Shown here: piece after piece, positions 6,728-13,057 of the stretch
How positions within the stretch are numbered: the first letter of the stretch is position 1
Layout: each line of letters begins with the position of its first letter
NCBI GenBank assembly: GCA_934654805.1
Contig: CAKUGW010000044.1
Coordinates: 1 to 22,802, forward strand
Direction of reading: 5' to 3'
DNA from: an uncultured Kiritimatiellota bacterium
GTDB lineage: Bacteria > Verrucomicrobiota > Kiritimatiellia > RFP12 > UBA1067
Length of the DNA: 22,802 nt
Position numbers and translations under genes: made by a program
Notes under the pieces: model-generated
Databases searched by the model: none
Told to the model about the DNA's origin: nothing
What the model saw: the letters and a program-made list of their open reading frames with translations, nothing else

Positions 6728-8101
6728 TTATAAAATGACTTTCCAGTAACCTGTCTTTCTCGACCCCACGCGCTGAATCTGATTTGAATCTGAAAGCCTC
6801 TTGAGTTCATTTGACACCGTTCGTCTTGATACTCGCAGGATGTCCGCCAATTCATCCATCGTGATGAACGGATCCGCTTTCAGGTTCAGTTTCACGCGAT
6901 CAGCGAATTCTCCGTCCAACTGCCTGTTTATAGTGCAATCCGTGCGCTCATTTTTGGTTTTTATAGTGCAACCATGTGACGGTATCTGACATTTTTCATG
7001 ATTTCCACTGCCGTATTCAGCAATTTCCGAAATGCGTCTCTGGAGAAAATCCTCGAGGATTCGCAGACGTTCCGTTGGCAGGTTGTAATGCGCGTGCCGC
7101 CGAAAGCGAAAGCCTCGCAATTTCAGCGCAAGGGATTTCATTCGCGCGGTGATTCCGCCCGGAATGTTGAGCCACGGATGGTAGAGTGCCGGTGTGCGAG
7201 CGGCGGCAAATCCCGCAAGATCGGCAAATTCGTCCTTGTACTTGTTTTTGTAAAGAGCCAGGGAGAAGAGTCCGTATCCGTTGTCGAAGATTGGCGCCGC
7301 CCTGACAATCTCGTTCGTGTCATTGTCCACAAGATAGCCGAAGTTCCCAAGATGTCGGTCAGGGTTGCAGATAAGCGCGTCAAAGAAGAAAATGTCCGCA
7401 AAACGCGAATCCGACAGCGCGGCCTCGCGTGTCATGTAGCGTCCCGCCGAGAGATACCCATACCGATCGCTTGTGAACGCCGCGCATGTCGAGCAAAGGC
7501 GCCCCTTGAACTTCGAGAGCCCATAGGGGACATGATCAAGCCCGATCGCCTCGGCAACCTGCGCTGCGTAGAATTCGGAATACGGCTCAAAGCCGGAATT
7601 CGCCGCGCCTTCCGTTCCTCCCTTGAACAAGACGGGCATTCCGTCCAGACGCCGCCAACATTTCGCGAGCATGCCGTTCGTCGTCAGCTCTGGCGAAGTC
7701 GATCCCATCGTCACCGTTCCGTCGCCGCCCGTAAACGCCATGTAGGCCAAGGTTTCCGAGAACGGATTGGCATAGAGGTTTATGCTCTTCCAGAGGGACT
7801 TGTCATCGTCTTCCGCCATCCAATGGACGTCATTCAACGAAAGGCCGCGTGAAAAGCCCAAAATTCCACGCAAATCGCCATTTCGGATTCCAAGATGCGA
7901 CAGGAATTGCGCTATGTAGGCACGGTGCTTCGGCACGGCACGGTGCTTGAGCCAACGCCACAGGCCCTCGTCCGTCGCCTGGCCATGCAGGTCAAGCGGC
8001 AGGAAGCGCGTCGCCCGCTCGTTCACCGAGACGATGCGAACGCCCTCCGGCTCGATCCACTCGAACCGCAAGACCTCCGTGTCTCGATGCTTCAGGATCA
8101 T
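6728..8101 (-). CDS. HipA-like kinase domain protein with C-terminal winged helix
   Basis: The first 360 of 457 residues resemble HipA-type Ser/Thr kinases: an ATP-site lysine in VLFKGG (Lys160), a catalytic loop NPDRHLGNFG (Asp248, Asn253) and a metal-binding IFDNG (Asp273). Residues 370-400 hold two CTI(N/K) motifs, and 405-457 form a winged helix (MDELADILRVSRRTVSNELK, then RVGSRKTGYW). That tail is typical of AlbA-type ATP-binding regulators rather than HipA. Start 8101 is chosen because it lies one base past the methyltransferase stop codon, with GGAG eight bases before it; an in-frame start at 8122 would overlap. No HipB-like antitoxin gene is present; the winged helix may act as the DNA-binding regulator. 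Its codons are AT-richer than its neighbours', suggesting transfer. The kinase target is unknown. Confidence 0.8.
   Translation of the reverse strand: MILKHRDTEVLRFEWIEPEGVRIVSVNERATRFLPLDLHGQATDEGLWRWLKHRAVPKHRAYIAQFLSHLGIRNGDLRGILGFSRGLSLNDVHWMAEDDDKSLWKSINLYANPFSETLAYMAFTGGDGTVTMGSTSPELTTNGMLAKCWRRLDGMPVLFKGGTEGAANSGFEPYSEFYAAQVAEAIGLDHVPYGLSKFKGRLCSTCAAFTSDRYGYLSAGRYMTREAALSDSRFADIFFFDALICNPDRHLGNFGYLVDNDTNEIVRAAPIFDNGYGLFSLALYKNKYKDEFADLAGFAAARTPALYHPWLNIPGGITARMKSLALKLRGFRFRRHAHYNLPTERLRILEDFLQRRISEIAEYGSGNHEKCQIPSHGCTIKTKNERTDCTINRQLDGEFADRVKLNLKADPFITMDELADILRVSRRTVSNELKRLSDSNQIQRVGSRKTGYWKVIL
6926..6970. repeat. 12-base direct repeat in the linker of the HipA-like gene
   Basis: TTTATAGTGCAA occurs at 6926-6937 and again at 6959-6970, 33 bases (11 codons) apart. 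On the coding strand each encodes a CTI(N/K) peptide in the linker between the kinase and winged-helix domains. This looks like tandem duplication of a short linker. Confidence 0.65.
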
Positions 8102-8102
8102 T

Positions 8103-9296
8103 TTAGGCGCTCCGCTTCGCACGGGCGCGGTAGGCGCCGTTCTTCATGTTGTCATACTTCGTGTAGCGAATCGACCGTTCGATTTCATCGGAAATGTCAA
8201 GGTCGTTGGCGCGCGGGCACGTTTTCCATCCGCCGGACAGGTAATCCCCGAGCGTTCGCCCCAAGACCTCGCCGAAGACGGCGGGGACGGCATTCCCGAC
8301 CTGCTGGTACTGGTCGGCGGTCGATCCCGCAAACTCCCATTCGGGCGGAAAGCCCTGCAAACCCGCCACCTCGCGCAACGTGAGGCGGCGAAGCGTGCCG
8401 TCTTCAAGGCGAATCCAGTCCTGGCTCGACGACCCCGTCACGGTGCGGGCCGGCTTCGCCCGGTCGGCAATGAACGTCCCCTGCTGATATCCCCAATGAC
8501 CGCCGGGGCGCGTGGCCTCCTTCACGCCCTTGCTCCTCAGTCCTTTTCCGTCCGGAATGTCCGAAAGAGCCGCGCGCAGCCTTTCCGTCGGCAGGATCCA
8601 GTGCGACGTGTCGTTGTCCGCATGCTCGGCAAGATAGTCGCCGAGAGTGACCCAGGGCTTGCGGCGTTCGGACGGGAGAAGCGAGTCGAAGGGATACTCA
8701 TCGTGCGTCGGCGCGGGGAATCCCGGCGCGGCCGCAATCGCCGAGCCAACGATGAAACAGCGGACGCGCCGCTGCGGCGAGCCGTAGTCGGCCGCGTTCA
8801 GAAGCTTTGCGCGGCAGCTGTAGCCCAGCTTCTGAAACATTCCAAGCAGCCCCTTGAGGACTTCGCCCGGCTCGTCTTTCGCGCCTTTCGCCGTGACAAG
8901 GCCACGGACGTTCTCAAAGAGAAAGACCTTCGGCTTGAGTTCCTTGAGAATCCGAAGGTACTCGTAGACCAGCGTGCCGCGCTCGTCGAAGATCGAGTTC
9001 TGCTTCCCGGCGCTCGAAAACGCCTGGCACGGCGGGCCGCCCACAAGGCAATCCACGGACTTTCGGCGGCCGAGGAGGTCTTTCGCCGTCATTTCGCGGA
9101 TATCGCCCTCGATGACCCTCGCGTCCTGAAAATACGTCCGGCCCGCATCGGGAATCCGCACCCCTTTCGCCTTCATGTTCCGCACCGTCGCGCAATAGGA
9201 CGGGTGGATCTCCAGTGTCGAGAGAACGTCGAAACCGGCCCTTTCGACGCCGATGTCAAGCCCTCCGGCTCCCGTGAAGATGCTGACGGCCGTCAT
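8103..9296 (-). CDS. DNA (cytosine-5-)-methyltransferase of a type II system
   Basis: It transfers a methyl group from S-adenosylmethionine to C5 of cytosine in a specific DNA site, protecting host DNA from the partner nuclease. The 397 residues show the family motifs in order: I FTGAGGLDIG (7-16), IV GGPPCQAFS with catalytic Cys90, VI ENVRG (128-132), VIII QRRVR (175-179), IX REVAGLQGFP and X QVGNAVP. The target-recognition region lies between VIII and IX; its sequence specificity cannot be read. The ATG at 9296 is one base past the TGA of the endonuclease gene, so translation is coupled. A 40-residue C-terminal extension follows motif X. Confidence 0.95.
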   Translation of the reverse strand: MTAVSIFTGAGGLDIGVERAGFDVLSTLEIHPSYCATVRNMKAKGVRIPDAGRTYFQDARVIEGDIREMTAKDLLGRRKSVDCLVGGPPCQAFSSAGKQNSIFDERGTLVYEYLRILKELKPKVFLFENVRGLVTAKGAKDEPGEVLKGLLGMFQKLGYSCRAKLLNAADYGSPQRRVRCFIVGSAIAAAPGFPAPTHDEYPFDSLLPSERRKPWVTLGDYLAEHADNDTSHWILPTERLRAALSDIPDGKGLRSKGVKEATRPGGHWGYQQGTFIADRAKPARTVTGSSSQDWIRLEDGTLRRLTLREVAGLQGFPPEWEFAGSTADQYQQVGNAVPAVFGEVLGRTLGDYLSGGWKTCPRANDLDISDEIERSIRYTKYDNMKNGAYRARAKRSA

Positions 9297-9297
9297 G

Positions 9298-10215
9298 TCA
9301 ATGCGTCCTCAAAAAGGCGGAGAGCGAGTCGATGCCGTGTTCCCAGAAAACAAGCCCTCCTTCGTGCAGAAGCGACTCGTACTCCTTCTGCGGAACAAAT
9401 CCCGAAAGGACGACGGCGCACACGATGCCGTCGCCGAACTGGCTTTTCCAGTCATCGAACTTCTCGCGGCATTCCTTGACGCGCTTGAACGCGTCGATCC
9501 TCACGCCAATGGCCTTGGCCTCGATCAGCATCAACCGTCCGCTCGCCTTGAGGCGAACCACCAGGTCGACCTTCTGGACGTTCCGGCCCTTGACGCGGCA
9601 CTCCCGGCTGTACTGCCCGGCCAGCAGGTCGTCGGCAGACGTGACGATTCGCCGCGTCTGAACCGAGGCATACCCGGCCTTGACGATGGCCTCCGCCGCC
9701 GTCGTCTCCTGAAGCTCCTTTCGCCAGTTGCGGAAGGCCGTCGCCGAGTTCTGATTGGCGAGGAGGGAACACGTCCACTTCTTTGCGTAGAGTTCCGCGA
9801 GGGCAAGGTCTTTGCCCGCCAACGATTCCTGAAGCCAGAGGAATCGCTGCGAATCCAGCCAGTCGTTGACGAGGCGGCATAACGCGGGCGCGACCTTCTT
9901 CAGCTCGGCGAAGCGCGCGCCCCTGTCGATGATGTTCTCCTCGAATGGCGCCGTCGTGTCCAGACCGACCAGCTGGCCAAGCTTCATCTGGCTCAGGACG
10001 GGCAGCATGCAATACCGAAGCACCTTGATGATGCGGCTGTCCTCCAAGACCATCGCAGGCGTCACGGGATTGCGAAACCCTCCTGTCTTCGCAAACGCGA
10101 TGTCGTACAAGGGGTCGCACTGCGTCACGGAATCCGCATACATCCTGCGTGACATTTCAAAGAATATCCTTGTCTCGAACCGCTCGGCCTTCTTCAGCTC
10201 GTTCTCGATCTTCAT
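9298..10215 (-). CDS. Putative type II restriction endonuclease, PD-(D/E)XK type
   Basis: No close family was recognised. The assignment rests on position, directly before and coupled to a cytosine-5 methyltransferase, and on a PD-(D/E)XK-like core near the C-terminus: KVDLVVRL (Asp217), then LMLIEAK (Glu232, Lys234). The first 200 of 305 residues are mostly helical with no known motif and probably form the DNA-recognition part. The ATG at 10215 has GGAGG close upstream. Only 36 bases separate it from the rnfB stop, too few for a typical promoter, so it is probably co-transcribed with rnfAB. Its recognition site should equal that of the methyltransferase. Confidence 0.72.
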   Translation of the reverse strand: MKIENELKKAERFETRIFFEMSRRMYADSVTQCDPLYDIAFAKTGGFRNPVTPAMVLEDSRIIKVLRYCMLPVLSQMKLGQLVGLDTTAPFEENIIDRGARFAELKKVAPALCRLVNDWLDSQRFLWLQESLAGKDLALAELYAKKWTCSLLANQNSATAFRNWRKELQETTAAEAIVKAGYASVQTRRIVTSADDLLAGQYSRECRVKGRNVQKVDLVVRLKASGRLMLIEAKAIGVRIDAFKRVKECREKFDDWKSQFGDGIVCAVVLSGFVPQKEYESLLHEGGLVFWEHGIDSLSAFLRTH

Positions 10216-10251
10216 GCGCCCTCCTTTCCCCTCTCTTTCGCCGCTCCGCGC

Positions 10252-11061
10252 TCAATGTCCCGTCTCGAAGTGGGGATCGACGGCCATGCACTTCGCGGGG
10301 CACTTCGCGGCGACCTGCTCGTCCGTCGGCGGGCTCGCGTAGTTGACCTTCGCGAGGAAGCCCTGGAAGATGAAGTGGTTCGCCTCCTTGCCGCCGGAAT
10401 TCCTCTCGCAGAGATGGCAGCCCAGGCACCCGACGCCACAGACCTTGCGGACGACCGGCCCCTTCTCGGGGTTCGCGCAGAGGACGTGGATCATGGCGGA
10501 CGCCGGCACGAGCTCGATGAGCCTCCTCGGGCACGCCGTCACGCACTTGCCGCACCCGATGCAAAGCCGCTTGTCGACCTTCGCGAGCCCGTCCACGACC
10601 GAGATCGCGTGCTTCGGGCAGACGTTCGCGCACGCCCCGTAGCCGAGACAGCCATACGTACAGCCCTTGTCGCCGCCCGCCGTCGCCGCCGCGACCGCGC
10701 AGTCGCAGATGCCGTTGTAGTCGCCGACGCGGATCGTCTCCGAGCGCGTGCCGCAGCACCTGACGAGCGCGACGCGCCGTTCCGTCGCCGTCGCCGCGAC
10801 GCCGAGGATCTTCGCGACCGCCGCCGCGCATGCCTCGCCGCCCGCCGCGCACGCCCCGTTCGGCGCTGTGCCGGCGACAAGCGCGCGCGCGTAGCCGTCG
10901 CAGCCGGCGAAGCCGCACCCGCCGCAGTTCGCGCCCGGCAGGGCCGCCGTCACGAGCCCGATGCGCGGGTCCTCGCGGACCGAAAGATACCTGTCGGCGA
11001 CCGCCAGCGTGACCGCCGCGACCAGTCCGATGCCTGCGATGATGAGAATGGCTGTTGTCAT
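10252..11061 (-). CDS. rnfB: Rnf electron transport complex subunit B (ferredoxin-like)
   Basis: This Rnf subunit accepts electrons from ferredoxin. The 269 residues start with one membrane anchor (about 4-22). A four-cysteine [4Fe-4S] motif follows, GANCGGCGFAGCDGYA with Cys46, 49, 54 and 71. Further on are bacterial ferredoxin motifs (CTYGCLGYGACANVCP and CIGCGKCVTACP) and a last cysteine-rich stretch (CGVGCLGCHLC). The ATG at 11061 is set by GGGAGG six bases upstream; that site is itself part of a 9-base repeat filling the rnfA-rnfB gap. The next gene should be rnfC, but a restriction-modification cassette intervenes. Confidence 0.95.
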   Translation of the reverse strand: MTTAILIIAGIGLVAAVTLAVADRYLSVREDPRIGLVTAALPGANCGGCGFAGCDGYARALVAGTAPNGACAAGGEACAAAVAKILGVAATATERRVALVRCCGTRSETIRVGDYNGICDCAVAAATAGGDKGCTYGCLGYGACANVCPKHAISVVDGLAKVDKRLCIGCGKCVTACPRRLIELVPASAMIHVLCANPEKGPVVRKVCGVGCLGCHLCERNSGGKEANHFIFQGFLAKVNYASPPTDEQVAAKCPAKCMAVDPHFETGH

Positions 11062-11099
11062 TCCAAACCTCCCAAACCTTCTAAACTTTCTGTACCTTC
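11062..11099 (-). repeat. 9-base purine/T repeat forming the rnfA-rnfB spacer and RBS
   Basis: On the minus strand the spacer reads AGAAGGTAC, AGAAAGTTT, AGAAGGTTT, GGGAGGTTT, then GGA and the rnfB ATG. The last unit supplies the Shine-Dalgarno sequence (GGGAGG, six bases before ATG). The whole inter-cistronic gap consists of this degenerate repeat. Confidence 0.75.
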
Positions 11100-11687
11100 T
11101 CAGTACGGCAGCTTCACGAGCCCCGAGAAGCCCATGAACGCGAGCGAGAGGAGGCCCGCCGTGACGAGGGCGACCGCGATGCCGCGAAAGCAGTGCGGCG
11201 GATCGGCGTGGGCGAGCTTCTCGCGGATGCCCGAGAAGATCAGCAGCGCGACGCCGAAGCCGACCGCCGCCGCGAACGAGAAGAAGACCGACTCGAAAAA
11301 GCCCGTCCCCTGCTTGCAGTTGATCTCCGCGACGCCGAGGACGGCGCAGTTCGTCGTGATGAGCGGCAGGAAGATCCCGAGCGCGGCATGGAGCGGCGGC
11401 AGGAACCGCTTCATCGCGATGTCGATGAACTGCACGAGCGCGGCGATGACGAGGATGAACGCGAGCGTGTGGATGTAGCCGAGCCCGTTCGGCTGCAGCA
11501 GCCAGTGGTCGAGGCACCACGTCACGGCGGCGGCGACCGTCATGACGAAGACGACCGCGCCGGACATGCCGAGCGCCGTCTCGGTCCTCTTCGAGACGCC
11601 GAGGAACGGACAGCAGCCGAGAAAGCGGCTGAGAACGAAGTTGTTCACCAGCACCGCACCGACCAATATCATGACAAAGTAACTCAT
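11100..11687 (-). CDS. rnfA: Rnf electron transport complex subunit A
   Basis: A 195-residue inner-membrane protein with about six hydrophobic helices, the usual size and layout for RnfA. Characteristic segments are VNNFVLSRFLGCCPFLGVSK near the start and ITTNCAVLGVA in the middle, each with the cysteine(s) that hold the membrane [2Fe-2S] cluster between RnfA and RnfE. It begins the rnf cluster here. The ATG at 11687 follows a strong promoter whose -10 ends ten bases upstream, so the message has almost no leader. The downstream spacer is a 9-base repeat leading into rnfB. Confidence 0.95.
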   Translation of the reverse strand: MSYFVMILVGAVLVNNFVLSRFLGCCPFLGVSKRTETALGMSGAVVFVMTVAAAVTWCLDHWLLQPNGLGYIHTLAFILVIAALVQFIDIAMKRFLPPLHAALGIFLPLITTNCAVLGVAEINCKQGTGFFESVFFSFAAAVGFGVALLIFSGIREKLAHADPPHCFRGIAVALVTAGLLSLAFMGFSGLVKLPY

Positions 11688-11697
11688 GGTGGCGATT

Positions 11698-11726
11698 ATT
11701 ATGGCTTTATTTGGCGAATCTGTCAA
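11698..11726 (-). promoter_or_regulatory. Consensus promoter of the rnf operon
   Basis: On the minus strand a perfect -35 TTGACA (11726-11721), a 17-base spacer and CATAAT (11703-11698) stand in the 44-base gap between mnmE and rnfA. With ten bases from the hexamer to the ATG, the transcript should begin within a few bases of the start codon. This is the only sigma-70 pair with a full -35 seen in the window. Confidence 0.85.
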
Positions 11727-11731
11727 GTCGC

Positions 11732-13057
11732 TCACTTGCCGACGCAGAAGCGCGCGAAGAGGCTGTCGAGCAGGTCGGCCGAGTAGGTCGCGCCGACGAG
11801 CGCGCCAAGCGATTCGGCGGCCGCGCGCACCGCGTTCCCCGCCAAGACAAGGTCGAGCGGCGCGTCGGACACAAAGGACGCAAGATGCTGGCGCGCCGCG
11901 CAGAGGACGGACAAGGCCCGGTCGTCGGGCGCGTCGGACGACCCTTCGGACGCGGCGGACGCCGCCCGCCGCTCGAGCGCGGACACAATCGCCCGCCTGA
12001 GCTCGTCCAGCCCCTCGCCCGTCTTCGCCGAGACGTTCAGCCCTTCGCCGCGCCCCAGGTCGCACTTGGGGTGGATGGGGAGGAGGGACGGAAAAGACGA
12101 GAGGGACAGCGGACAGCCAGCAGCGGACAAAGGCTGACCGCCCAAGGAAATGACCACGTCGGCTTCGGCGATCAGCCTTTCGGCGCGCTTCACGCCGGCG
12201 GCCTCGACCGCGTCGTCCGTCGCGCGCAGGCCCGCCGTGTCGATGAGTCGAATCGGCCAGCCGTCCAGGTCGAGCCACGCCTCGACCGAATCGCGCGTCG
12301 TGCCCGGCACGTCGCTCACGAGCGCGCGGCTCTCCTCCAGGAGCGCGTTCAGGAGCGAGCTCTTGCCGGCGTTCGGCGGCCCGGCGAGGACGACCCGCGC
12401 GCCGTCGCGCAAGATGCGCCCCGCACGGACGCGCGCCGCCGCCGCGCCGAGCGCCGCGTCGAGCGCGGCAAGCGACGTGCGCACCGACGCGAAGAAGCTC
12501 TTGGGCAGTTCGCCCTCGTCGACGTCGAGCGCATGCTCCAGCTCGGCCGACAGGGCGAGCGCACGGTCGTAGAGGTCGCGGTGCGCGCGCGCGCGGCGCC
12601 CGGCAAGGCCGTCGAGCGCGGCGTCCGCCGCGCGCGCGGTCTTCGCCTGGATGAGGTCAAGGACGCTTTCCGCCTGGCCGTAGTCGAGCTTGCCGTTCAG
12701 GAACGCGCGCTCGGTGAACTCGCCGCGCCGCGCAAGCCGCGCCCCGGCGGCGAAGCAGGCCTCCAGCACGCGGCGCGGCGTGACCGCCCCGCCGTGGCAC
12801 TGGAACTCGACGACGTCTTCGCCCGTGTAGGAACGAGGCGCGCGGAAGGCGAGGACGACGGCCCCGTCGATCTTCTCGCCCGCCGCGCCGAACAGCGCGC
12901 AGACGCGCGCCTGCGGCAAGGCCCCGGACGGAGGCGCGAAGCGTCCGCGCGTCAGGCGCGCGGCGACGGCGAACGCCTCGGGCCCCGAAACGCGCACGAC
13001 CGCGACCCCGGCGGGGCCGGGCGCGGTCGCAATCGCGGCAATGGTCGCCTGACTCAC
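11732..13057 (-). CDS. mnmE: tRNA modification GTPase MnmE
   Basis: With MnmG it installs the (carboxymethyl)aminomethyl group on U34 of certain tRNAs. The 441 residues have the N-terminal folate-binding domain, a helical domain, an embedded G domain, and the C-terminal FCVGK with the essential cysteine. G-domain motifs are GPPNAGKS (226-233), GTTRD (252-256), DTAG (273-276) and SAK (343-345). The expected NKxD (G4) is replaced by PKCD (330-333). It follows a segment rich in Ser, Pro and Leu (about 306-327) encoded by a GGACAGC-type simple repeat. The start is GTG at 13057, overlapping the antiporter stop as GTGA; no nearby ATG fits. Confidence 0.95.
   Translation of the reverse strand: MSQATIAAIATAPGPAGVAVVRVSGPEAFAVAARLTRGRFAPPSGALPQARVCALFGAAGEKIDGAVVLAFRAPRSYTGEDVVEFQCHGGAVTPRRVLEACFAAGARLARRGEFTERAFLNGKLDYGQAESVLDLIQAKTARAADAALDGLAGRRARAHRDLYDRALALSAELEHALDVDEGELPKSFFASVRTSLAALDAALGAAAARVRAGRILRDGARVVLAGPPNAGKSSLLNALLEESRALVSDVPGTTRDSVEAWLDLDGWPIRLIDTAGLRATDDAVEAAGVKRAERLIAEADVVISLGGQPLSAAGCPLSLSSFPSLLPIHPKCDLGRGEGLNVSAKTGEGLDELRRAIVSALERRAASAASEGSSDAPDDRALSVLCAARQHLASFVSDAPLDLVLAGNAVRAAAESLGALVGATYSADLLDSLFARFCVGK
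12077..12142. repeat. Degenerate GGACAGC repeat inside the mnmE G domain
   Basis: The plus strand shows GGACGG, AGAGGGACAGC, GGACAGCC and AGCAGCGGACA in succession. It encodes the stretch between beta-strand VVISL and the altered G4 motif of MnmE (about residues 306-327). This replaces the sequence that normally forms the strand and helix there. Confidence 0.55.

Noticed and set aside
10216..10251. Own promoter for the restriction-modification cassette
   Set aside because: The 36-base gap is GC- and purine-rich, with only a ribosome-binding site and nothing resembling the TATAAT elements seen at other operon starts.
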